Below are positions 50,442 to 62,700 of a stretch of DNA of 64,000 bases, in pieces. Made by a program: the position numbers and the translations under genes. The notes beneath the pieces were generated by a model. It made no database searches and was not told the origin of the DNA. It worked only from the letters and a program-made list of their open reading frames with translations. The first letter of the stretch is position 1. Every line of letters begins with the position of its first letter. The stretch comes from Panonychus citri (lineage: Eukaryota; Arthropoda; Arachnida; Trombidiformes; Tetranychidae): NCBI RefSeq assembly GCF_014898815.1, contig NW_026515545.1, positions 2,852,001 to 2,916,000 on the forward strand, given 5' to 3'.

Positions 50442-51277
50442 GCTCGTAATTTTATTCGAACATTGAAAAAGTATGTGTACTGATGCTCCACCTTTATCGC
50501 AATTTAAATGATTAACATTCAATGGAAATAAACTCCACCTTAAAAGCAGAATCTAACACTCTATTGAGAGAGAGAGAGAGAAAAAATGAAGATAAACATT
50601 GAAGGAAGATAATGGAAGAGGAAGTTTTTACTTGGATGAATGAACATGTTCGTCCACTTGTGAACTTACTACGATATTTACATCTCAATCTGTAGCGAAA
50701 TAATCTAAGTCTTAATCTATCATCTACAGTTCGATAACTTTATTATTAGTAATTTAAACTTTTTCGATTCTGAAGAATGAAGAAGATGAAAAAGTTCATT
50801 TACTAGGGGAAAAGAAAAGATTGTAATTGGTAAATGATAATAGTTTAAATTGAGCAGAAAAAAAAATTTCGAACTTCATTTAATACAAACTGAAAGCTAA
50901 TACTGAGATAAATAAGAACGACAGAACTTTTCTAGAATGAGTTTAATGTGATTGGAATTGAACATTTATAGAATGGAAAAAGTTATCAAATATTCAAATT
51001 CCATAACATGTTATCGAATGAGGTTTATTTCTTTTGACCAAATTCTGTGTCCTAATGTCCTAATTGTGTGGAGAACGTGAAAAATATTAAAAGTTTCGAA
51101 TCAAGTTACTTAATCATCTAGAATTATTTATAATTAAAAGGAGGAACTAATTCGAACTTTTTTTTTACACTCTCGTCAAAATTTAGTTCTAAACTGATGA
51201 AGATAGAAAAGGAATTTCTCCCATAGCATCTCCTTTAATTGTCTCTTTGCATCCTCATCCATCCTATCATCCTTATC

Positions 51278-51313
<36 letters not shown>

Positions 51314-52053
51314 TTTTCTTCCTATTTTTCTCTTTCTTTTCTCCTCTCTTTTGCCTCTAAATATGGACTAGAGTCTAAGCCAATTCATTGGCAACATGTT
51401 TGTGAATTTCTCAATTTTTCCCCATCATCTTGTTTATCTTCCTTGTCTTTCTTCATCTTCTTTCTCTCTCTCTCTTTTATCTTCTCTGTCTCTCTTTCCA
51501 GGTCACTCGAAAGTCATCTTACCAAGTTAACTGTATAATAGACATAAAACATTCCATTGGGATGCTAAAAAGAAAGAAAAGAAAGGGAAGATTAAAGATC
51601 ACACCTCTTGAGGCTTCATCATTTTCTATTTTCTTCCTACATCAACTTTATCCTTATTAAACAATAAATCAAGTAAAAATCATCCCAATTCACAATTGCC
51701 TTTTAATCACAATTGTAAATCACTGATTTTCAGTGACATTTTACATTTGGATGATTATCTCTCTTTCAATTGATGGACAGTCAAGATTAATGACCAATCA
51801 ATATAAAATAGATTACATCGCTACCGATTACTGATTGACAATTAATACTTTCAAATCAAATACTAAAGAAAATAAATATACTGATTACATTAATTGATAG
51901 ATTTAAAATATTTGCTTAATTAGCAAGAAGAAAATAAACTTTGGAAATTGTTACTTTATTATAATCATCTAACCGGATTAAGGAAAACAATTAAACGATT
52001 ACCTTAACTGTTGATAGATGTTAATTCATATTAAACTTTTAACCTTCGAGAGT

Positions 52054-52055
<2 letters not shown>

Positions 52056-52113
<58 letters not shown>
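52056..52113 (+). repeat. (GA)n tract, 58 nt, upstream of Mhc
   Basis: Longest dinucleotide run in the window, about 440 nt before the predicted Mhc TATA box. Such tracts can bind GAGA-type factors in arthropods; that role is inference. Confidence 0.8.
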
Positions 52114-52116
<3 letters not shown>

Positions 52117-52553
52117 CCAAAAGAGGGTGGTTCAGATTAGAAAATCGAGAGATGCGAAAGAAACGCAAGTATTTTCGAAGAGGAAGCTCGAATTTAGAAG
52201 AACCAGTGAGAGAGAGAAAGAGAGAGATGGGAAGGGGAAAGGAGAAGAAAAGAAGAAGACAGAGAAGAAGAAAAGGGAAAATGTAAAGAGAAGAAGAAAG
52301 AGAAGAAAGAAGATGATGTTGATCGCATGTTCAATGGTTGTCGTAAAATCCATGAGCTCTATTTATCCTCATCTCGGTGAAAAAAAGGAAACAGAAAACT
52401 TTTCTTTCCATCAGTTTAACTTCTGTTGTTGTTGTTGTTACTTGTGACAATTTTGGATAAACAAAAGAGAGAAAACATCCAAACGGATTAACAATTATTA
52501 CCTGTTGATTATCTTAAGTGGTGATCATCGAAAACGTTCAACGTTCCTTAAAC

Positions 52554-52560
52554 TATAAAA
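52554..52560 (+). promoter_or_regulatory. Putative Mhc TATA box
   Basis: TATAAAA lies 73 nt before the Mhc start codon, leaving room for initiation about 30 nt downstream and a 5' UTR of about 45 nt. An upstream non-coding exon, as in some insect Mhc genes, cannot be excluded. Confidence 0.4.
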
Positions 52561-52632
52561 CTGTGTGTTTGTTGGTGAAAAGCAACAAAAAGTTTATCAA
52601 ATTTTAACTAAACAATATTCTAACTAATCATC

Positions 52633-53678
52633 ATGGCCGAAGATCCAGATCCAACTGAGTATCTTTTCATTTCTCTTGAACAAAAGAGAAAAGATCAAAC
52701 TAAACCTTACGATGGTAAGAAAATGGTCTGGGTACCCGACGAAAAGGAGTGTTACATCCTGGGTAACATCGCATCGACCAAAGGTGATATTGTCACCGTC
52801 GAATGTGGTAAAGGTGATGAAGTAAGTTCTATTATTGTTTATACATGTTTTCGATATCAAATGTATCATCTGATGATATTTTTTTACTAATCGATTCTTT
52901 TACTTATTATTTGTTATTATCTCTCAATTTTGTGATGTTTACTTTTCCTCGAAACAAAATGATTTGGATTAACAGAGACAAGTGAAAAAGGATTTGCTTC
53001 AACAAGTAAATCCACCCAAGTACGAGAAATGTGAGGATATGTCCAATCTTACATATCTTAACGATGCTTCCGTCCTTCACAATCTTAGGGAGCGATACGT
53101 TGCCCAGCTTATCTATGTAAGTGGTCAATCAACTGATTGATTATGATTAACAATTCGATATTGATATTGATTGATATTCTTATCGTTTTTCGTTCCTTTT
53201 TCTTTAGACTTATTCTGGTCTTTTCTGTGTTGCTATCAATCCCTACAAACGATTTCCCATTTATACTGGTCGAGTTATCAAAATGTACCAAGGCAAACGA
53301 CGAAGTGAAATGCCACCTCATTTGTTTGCTATTTGTGACGGTGCTTATACCGACATGTTGACAAGTAAGTTTCGAACTTGTAGAACTTCGATTACAATCA
53401 ATTTCCTGGTTCTAATTTAAAGCATCAATTTAAATTCCTTCATAATTAACTTTTCATGGGTTAAACAAAAAGTAATCATGATAGTTATATAAGAAAAGAC
53501 TTTCTAATCCATTTAATTTCGAGCAATAATATTGTAAAGTTTATTTAGAGTTTTAAATTGGAAAAACTTATTAGAACTTTTTTTTAAATTGATTTTTCTC
53601 TAATTAGATTTTCTTTTTCATAGTTTTTTGTTTATTTTCGTTCATTTTAAATTGCTTCGATAATGCGCTCATCATCAT

Positions 53679-53716
<38 letters not shown>

Positions 53717-56700
53717 TCTCTCTTCCATTTTCTCTTTCTTTTTGCCTGTCTTTCAATTCGTGTTTCAATTCAGAGTAACTTGCCAATTCTTGGGTTAACC
53801 TTATTTGGCCAACACTGTAACTTACTTTCTCTTTCTTTCTCTCTTTCTTTATCATCTCTCTGTCTCTCTTTCTCTTCTATCATCATCATGATTATCTCAG
53901 CGTATTTTTATCTTGATCAATGATTTGATAATTAGAACCAACAATTAGTTTAACTATACATTCTTTTCATATCGAAATTGATTATTTTCTTTTTTTTTCT
54001 CATCCAAACAATTAACTAATCACAATTTAATCTCACCACTTTCTACCAAATCCAATTCACTCTTACAGACCGAGAAAATCAATCTATGTTGATTACGTAA
54101 GTATCTAATTAATGGATTAAACAATTGATATAATAATGATGTTAATCGCAAATCAAAAGCTCGAGGCTTTTTTGCAAATTAGAAAACAAATCAACGAAAC
54201 CAATTTAATCAAAATTCAACATTGAAATCAGAAGAAGAACATGAAGATTCTGAAGATGATGAGAGTGATACATAAACACCTAATTCCCTGTAAAGTGTTG
54301 CCCCAAATTGTGCGAGGCTTCAATCACTTCGAGTTAACCTAACCTAAAATAGTAACACTCGAGAAAAAGAAACTCGAAAATAAAACAGTCTCTCTCTCTC
54401 TCATTTAGAATTTACAGTTATCTCTTGAACCAGAATTTCCAAGCGAAACTCAGAAATTTCGCTGTTAATTCTTAGTTAGGAACTTGAGTTCCAATTTCTC
54501 TCTCCTCTTGTTGCTCCTCCTTTCTAAGAGTAGAAAATAAGTTAAGCCAAAGTTTTTCCTCTTCTACAAAAAGACTCTATGGGCTTTTCTCCAAGAGTTT
54601 AAGGAAAGAGAGAGAGAGGAAAAAAACAAAATTCTGTTAAGGTAACATCCTCTATCTTCATCAGTATCTTTATCCTCATCACTTCTTAATCTTAATCATC
54701 TTCTTTATTATTGGATAGACAAATACAATCTCCATCAAGTATGTCACACAGATTTAAACTCTACCATAAAGATAGAGAGATAATTGTGAAATTACAAGTT
54801 GTTAAGTACTAAAACCACTCGACAAAAGGATAAATGAAGGATAAATTCCTTAAATTAGTATCAACAGATTAGGATAAATGTATTAAGATTAAGAGAGAAG
54901 CAAAAAAAAAATTAACTCAGATGACTTTTAATCCGAATCATTTACATCATTCTAATGACAAAAGTCATATTGAAACAATCACATTGCAAAGTGTTTCTAT
55001 TGATTCAAAGGTTGATATTGATCTGCGAAAGTATTGGTTTTATATCGATTGTTTTTTTCTCTCTTGAACTTTTGTGTGTTTGTGTCGATATTAATATAAA
55101 AAACTAATATTCTTAACGATAGCGGTGAATCTGGTGCTGGTAAAACTGAAAACACGAAAAAGGTAATTGCTTATTTCGCCCAAGTTGGTGCATCAAGCAA
55201 GAAGGAAGAAGCCAAAGACAAGAAAAAAGGTTCATTGGAAGATCAAATTGTCCAAACTAATCCCGTTCTTGAGGCCTACGGTAACGCTAAGACAGTTCGT
55301 AATGACAACTCTTCTCGTTTCGGTAAATTTATTCGTATTCACTTTGGTCCCATGGGAAAACTGGCTGGTGGTGATATTGAGACATGTAAGTTACAATTAC
55401 TAACTGAGATAATTAGAAAATGGATCACAACCATAGAATTGAATTAACTTTTCAATATTAAATTCTGTCAATCAGATCTATTGGAAAAGGCTCGTGTCAT
55501 CTCCCAACAAGCTGCTGAACGATCATACCACATCTTTTACCAAATCATTTCCGGATCCGTTCCTGGTGTAAAAGGTAAGAGATTTATTGTTACCAATTTC
55601 AGTTCATTTCAATTATAAGATTATCATGATTTCATCGTCAAATTATCATGAATCTATTAGGTTACGATTCACTTTTCATAGCTCATTGGAAGGATGATTA
55701 ATCTCGTCGATTATCATAGAGAAATTTTTTCCAAATCGTTTTTACCAATCGTCTTAATCCATTTTCTTATTTGATATTTTCTCTCTCTCTCTCTCTCTCT
55801 CTCTCCTTCTCACTCACATGGATTTAATATCTTTATCTCTCCCCTCGATATTTTGATAAATTGTCCACCGTATCGTTTTCGTATCGTTAATTAATTGATT
55901 AACAGAATTGTGTTTACTTAGTAACGATGTTACCGACTACCATTTCGTAGCTCAGGGTAAAACTACAATTCCTGGAATGGATGATGGAGTTGAATTCAGT
56001 CTTACTGATGTGAGTTGAAAATTAAACGACAATTACAAATGTGATTAAAACAATTAAGCGAAATCAAACCGATAAAGTTGATTTAAATCCGTTGACCACT
56101 TAATTAGTTATATAAAAGTTTCGAATGTGTGAAAGTAAATCAATCGAATGTCGATAAATGTCCTTTTTTTCCATTACACGTAGATTAATATTCTAGTTTT
56201 CGATTATTTTTCTAATAACAACTTTCCGTTTATCTGGTCATCTTGAAATTGCTCGAAAATTGAATCGACCAAAAAATCGTAATGAACTCGCTCGAACATA
56301 AACTTATCCTGTTATCCGATTAACATATCGAACGATAATAATAATAATCATTCTCAATCGAACTCATCCTTCCCAATCGTAGAGATTAATTTAGTTATAT
56401 TAATATAACTTCGTAGTTTGATCCTTTGATAATTTGTATTTTCCAATTTTAAATCAATAGAATTAGTTAACTAATCCATTGCAAACTCTTTCTTTATTTA
56501 ACTTTTACCTGTTAATTGTCACATTATCCCATTAAATTAGAGCAATTACTTTTGGGTAATGATGCAACCAAGTATCACTTTGTATCCCAAGGTAAAACTA
56601 AGATTGAAGGTCTTGACGATGCAGCTGAGTTTCGGGTCACTGATGTGAGTTATTAACACAATGGTCAAGATTAATTGACCAATAGTTTTTCTTACCTTAA

Positions 56701-59700
56701 CCTTAAATTAACCAATAATTAAATCCTAAAAAAAATATACACTTCCAATCCAATCCATCAGCAATCACAATCACAATTTCAATTTAAAATCCCTTCTAAA
56801 TGTGTCAACATCCCAGTGTCTTTGGTTTGCATGATAATTGTGCTGTCTAATTAACATCAATCAATAACAATCAAAATTGTTTATTGAAACTTTATTGTCT
56901 CTTCATGATTTACTAATGCAATTAAGGTCAATCTTTTTTTTTGCTATCGCTTATTGTACACACAGAATGTAATTCAATTTTGATTGTCTTTACCAATTAA
57001 GAGGATTGACATACTAATTGTTATTTTTTATTTCTATCAAATTTTATTGTTATGATATTATTTAAATCTTAATGATGATTAGGAAGCTTTTGATGTATTG
57101 GGTTTCACTCTTGAAGAGAAGCACAATATTTACAAGATCACTGCATCAGTTATGCATTTCGGTGAATTGAAATTCAAGCAAAGACCTCGAGAGGAACAAG
57201 CTGAGGCCGATGGTACCGAAGAGGGTGAACGAGTTGCTCATTTGTTGGGTCTTAATGCCGCTGATTTGTACAAGAATCTGTGCAAACCACGAATTAAGGT
57301 CGGTAATGAGTTTGTCAACCAAGGTAAGAGTAAGGATCAAGTATCATACTCTATTGGTGCCTTGGCTAAGGCCATGTTTGATCGTCTCTTCAAATGGATG
57401 GTCAAGAAGATCAATGAAACTTTGGACACTAAGCAAAAGCGACAATATTTCATTGGTGTACTTGATATTGCCGGTTTTGAAATTTTCGAGGTAAGTTCAG
57501 TTTAAATCGATAAAACTTATTATTATTATTAATTATCATTCTATTAAATTTATCAACAAATTTGGGATAAAAAAAAGTAATATATAAGTTGATTACAGTT
57601 AATTGGATACACATAATTACAATTAGCAACTCATTCAGATCAATGGTCAAGTGAAACAGTAAAAGATAATCAATTGATCAAAAGAAAATCCAATGATAAT
57701 CAATTTCTCATTAACAACATTTAATTTCAACCAATTTAGCTAACAATTAATATACTCCAATTGTAGTAAACTTAACAATTAATTACTTGAATCTATCTAA
57801 CGGTTAACTGATTTTACTTTTAGAATTTTAATTTTCACTATTCTAATAATATTTTCTTATCCATTACCTTCATATACTCACCATTGGGGGAATTGATTCT
57901 TGATTGATTGATTATTTATTTTTAATCATGTTGACATGAAAATAGTTCAATAGTTTTGAGCAACTTTGTATCAACTTTACCAATGAGAAACTTCAACAAT
58001 TTTTCAATCATCATATGTTTGTCCTCGAACAAGAAGAGTACAAACGGGAAGGAATTGAATGGGAATGGGTTGACTTTGGAATGGATCTACAAGCGTGTAT
58101 TGATCTTATCGAAAAGGTAAAGAAAATGTTCAACAATCACTAATTTGTCTCTTTTCTCTCTCTCTCTCTCTCTCTTTTTCGCTATTTCATCGTATATATA
58201 AACTTCCGCTTCCGTTTCACTTGCGCTTCAATTTCATCTACGAATTCATGGTTTCATCATCATTCTGTTTCCATGAAAACAAATATATTCATTCATTCAT
58301 ATATATTTATATGTCCCAATCGTTGAATGTTTTATATATATGTGCGTTAATTTCCGTTTAATTAACTACGATCCCGTTGATCGTTTATCCTAATTTCATA
58401 TATATATCGCTGTACATATCTATCTGTACAATTATCGTGGTAATAGTTTAATGGGTTCGAGCAAATTTGTATTAACTTTACAAATGAGAAACTTCAACAA
58501 TTTTTCAACCATCACATGTTCGTCCTCGAACAAGAAGAATATAAGAGAGAAGGTATTGATTGGGAATTCATCGATTTTGGTATGGACTTGCAAGCTTGTA
58601 TTGAGCTTATCGAGAAGGTAAAACATACGAACAATAGAAAATCCATTCGAGCACAATTAGTGTGCGAAAAATTTGGACGATGTTTACCAACGAAAATCCT
58701 TAGATTCTTAGAAATCACATGCCTGCACCATTTAGAGAAACAAAAAATTCACGAATTATTCCTTAGCGTAAATGAAATAATTCTAGTCGATTCCTTTTTT
58801 CCATTTACAAATATTACCACAAATTCAATTACCGTTTTCGAAACATCCTCATAAAAGTAATAATATGCTAATCGAAATGCGTTTCATACTCGACATTAAC
58901 ATAGACCATCATCGTTTTTATACTAATCCCATCATCGCACTTTCACCGTAACCGTTTCATATTCATGAGCGTCTCATGAGCGTTGACTTATCGTTCGTGA
59001 GACATTTTCTATTCATTCATTTGGAATTTATTAATCTTTTTGTTATTCTCTTTTTCCCCTCAAACAATCAATTGAATATCGATAAAAAAATAGCCTATGG
59101 GTATTCTTTCAATTTTAGAGGAAGAGAGTATGTTCCCTAAGGCTAGTGACAAGACTTTCTTGGATAAACTCAACACCAATCATCTTGGTAAATCACCAAA
59201 CTTCCAGAAGCCCAAACCACCAAAACCAGGTCAAGCTGAGGCTCATTTCGCTTTGGTCCATTATGCTGGAACTGTACCTTACAATATCAGTGGATGGCTT
59301 GAGAAAAATAAGGATCCTCTTAACGATTGTGTCGTTGATCAATTGAAACATGGTTCTAATGCTCTTTTGGTAGAGATTTTCTCTGATCATCCTGGTCTTG
59401 GTGCCGATGATTCAACTGCCGCTAAAGGTGCTGGTGGTAAAGCCGGTGGTGGACGTAAGAAGGGTTCTGGTTTCCAAACTGTATCTGGTTTATACAGGGT
59501 AAGCAATTTTATCTACTCATTTCTTACATCTTTTCTGTCGCAATGATAACTATTTTTTTTTCACTCACAGAAACACAAAATTATTCAATAGTTTATAACA
59601 TTTTACTCTCATAGACTCACATTGAGAAAGTTCTGATACAATTTATCAACTATTGTTAGATCATTTTGAATATTTTGACCTTAACTGTTGTCAAACTTTT

Positions 59701-62700
59701 TTACAGGAACAACTTAATAAGCTGATGACTACCTTAAGATCAACCCAACCTCATTTTATCCGGTGTATCATTCCCAATGAAACTAAAACTCCAGGTACAT
59801 TTAGATGACCTTTTTTACCTTTACACTTCCCTTTTATCAAAATTTCGAGAAAACTATTTCCGTCTCCTATTAGGAACCTCGTCTCTTTGTACCGCCGTTA
59901 ACTTATTATATTCAAAAAGAGCCCAGGGTATAATTACTTTAATAGACAACGATCGAAATTAAATTAATCATATCGTATAAGAAAACTTTATTATTCTTGC
60001 GACAAACTAATGCGACATTAATTTTCGATAAATTTTACCGTTAAATCTAAATGAATTTACTAACCTCGAACTGTTTGAACTCGAATTTTTTTCTTCTCAT
60101 ATTTATCTTCGTCACCTATCGTCGTAATCCGTTGATATATAATAACTTTTTCTCGAACTCGTGATACAAATAATCAGGAACAATTGAACAAGCTTATGAC
60201 TACCTTGAAATCGACTCACCCTCATTTCATTCGATGTATTATTCCTAACGAATTGAAGAAACCAGGTAAACATTTAACTCGAAACAAATTCCGTCAATTT
60301 GTTGTACCAATATATTCCCACATTATCCATTTTACGTCTTATTGCATGTTGAAAATTACGACCATTTTCACAATCGATCCAATCCAATTTACGAACAATT
60401 TAATAGAAAATTTCCTTTACGAATCCGATACCCAAACCTCCGTATTCACGCAAAATACCGAAAATAGCCCGATACTCAACCACTCGAACAAATGACGAAA
60501 CCCTCGAAACGAAACCCCAACACGAAATTATCCATTTTCTTATTCGTTTTCTGACTCGCTCGCTTTTTTCTCCAACGAAATCCAAATTTACACCTGACCC
60601 ATTTTCCTATCAATTACTGATTCAGATAATTTCACAAATCAAACTCTTTCCTCGCAGGTTTCATTGATGCTCATCTTGTTATGCACCAGTTGACCTGTAA
60701 CGGTGTACTTGAAGGTATTCGTATTTGTCGAAAAGGTTTCCCCAACAGGATGAGTTACCCTGACTTCAAACAACGGTAAGTGAATAAATAATCCATAATC
60801 TTAATCAATATGACGATCATCGGATATAACGAATCTTTTAACTGTCGAGTTGAAATTTAAATATTCACGAACTAAACTAAAAAGACTTAGCCAGATGAAT
60901 AAGCGACAATTGATACTAAAAATATTCGAAATGTTCAAGATAGTTATTAGAAAGTTGTCATTATAAGTCGAGTCCTTTTAAGACGTTATATTGAAGATTT
61001 TTTTCGAAAGTTCGAAAATTTTGGATCGATGAATAATGTTGATAATATTATTCGATACCATTACTGACGATTATTTTTCTCTACAATTACTCTTGTTCGA
61101 ATATATAATTTTACCAAACGAAAATGAAATAGTTATACCATCTTGGCTCCTACTGCAGTACCTAAGGGTTTCGTTGACGCTAAGCAAGTTGCCGATAAAG
61201 TAACTGCAGCTATTCAACTCGAACCTGAAAACTTCCGATTGGGACACACCAAGGCACGTATTGTTTTTTTCTCGAACAGAAAAACATTCTCAAAACTGAA
61301 AACACTTGAATCGTTTTGCAAAACGTGTAAAACTTATCGTCATATCGAATATCAAACAATTATTACTATTTTACCAAAATCGAAATTCACTAAATCGAAA
61401 AGTCAAATTACTCCCCCAATAGATAATAATAACGCTTAGTCTATTCCCGTTCTCTAGTATTATCCATAATTGTCGCCTAAAACTAACGTACCAACTGAAA
61501 AACTTTTAAAAACTTACGAACCAAACTCGATGCTCGAACATGATTTAAACCAAACTTCCCTGTATTCCAATGTAAACATTGAAACCTGAAACTTTTCCTT
61601 AGTTGATTATGATTAGATTTTAATTGACTTTCCTATCTGCACTTTGGCACTTCCTGTCAACCATTTCTCCACCCTGTAGATATGCTATTCTTGCTGCAAC
61701 TGAATTACCCAAGGGATTTATTGATGCAAAAATTGCAACAGATAAAATTCTGAAACACATTAATCTAGATCAAGCTGAATACCGATTCGGAAACACTAAG
61801 GTATATAATTGAATACAATTTAAATCTATTGTATGATTATCTCAATGATGGATTCAAGTTTATATCAAGATGAATGTGAATATCATATTTTCATGAGATT
61901 AACTGTTAATCTATCCAAGAAGTTGAGCCAAAAACAAACCAGCAACAATTAGCATCTAATTGATTTTGGACTTTTAATCTCATGATAATTTCATCTCAAT
62001 ATGCAAAATGATTTAAATGTTTTCATCACCTTTTCATATGTTTCTCAATTTCTCATCTCTTATTATACATGAGAGAAATTGAATTCATACAGAAAAATGT
62101 TCATCACGATCGCTCTGATTAGCAGAAAATATTTAACTTTACTTTTCTCTATTTTTCTTCCTTATAATCTATTCCTAATCCTCCATCATCATCATCATGA
62201 TTCTCAATCTATCTTTATCCAACTATCTTTTCTGTCTGTCAACCAAAAATCTATACATTAACGAACTGATCATTCTGATGGAAAATTTTGCTGAAAAAAT
62301 TTCATATATTCTAACCTGAAATCCAACCTTTCTTGGCAATATAAATCCTCCCTCTTCCCCATGTTAATATTCATGGTGACAAACAAATTTTTCACCGAAA
62401 AAACTGTTAATCATTGGACCCTCTTTTCAACCCAAAATAACAAACATTTATAAATACTAATCCAACTTGATCCTAATCTGTTTGCTTGAAATGTTGAATC
62501 TTTTTCTGGTCTGCATCCTGATCCCACCTCCTGATCCATAATGATGAATGGCCGCCCCTCTAACCAACGCCTATTATTACCGTTACTTCATCTTTTCCTC
62601 TCTCTCTCTCTCTCTTTCACTAATTAACATGTTTGTACGTGTCTCCCTTTCAATCCATTACCACCTTCATCTTTTTCTCCCTCACTCTCTCTTTCTTTCT

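Larger units (their letters stand above)
48210..52632. other. Mhc upstream region, mostly non-coding
   Basis: About 4.4 kb between SRP54 copy 2 and the Mhc start codon. It holds GA/CT tracts (50349-50373, 51279-51310, 52056-52113), a CArG-containing element (50407-50441) and a TATA box near the gene. A frame at 49490-49891 is open for about 130 codons from its first ATG (start MKMEVMVVVVDDDD) but resembles nothing I know and is probably chance. Most regulation of Mhc should lie here. Confidence 0.5.

Noticed and set aside
52127..52447. Arg/Glu/Lys-rich frame of 106 codons and its antisense
   Set aside because: Produced by the GA-rich tract upstream of Mhc; reading such repeats always gives Arg-Glu-Lys.
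53604..53855. Minus-strand Lys/Glu/Arg-rich frame in Mhc intron 3
   Set aside because: Explained by the CT tract; the non-repetitive part is the inverted CArG element, not coding sequence.
58516..58854. Frame continuing from relay exon 9b for a further 79 codons
   Set aside because: The GTAAAA donor at 58618 ends the exon at the same residue as 9a; the extension is intron read-through.
60184..60495. Frame extending past alternative exon b after loop 2
   Set aside because: The extension lies beyond a GTAAAC donor at 60266 and does not resemble myosin.
61143..61439. Converter exon a as a longer, unspliced exon
   Set aside because: The sequence after HTK has no myosin similarity; splicing at the GC donor gives the length matching exon b.
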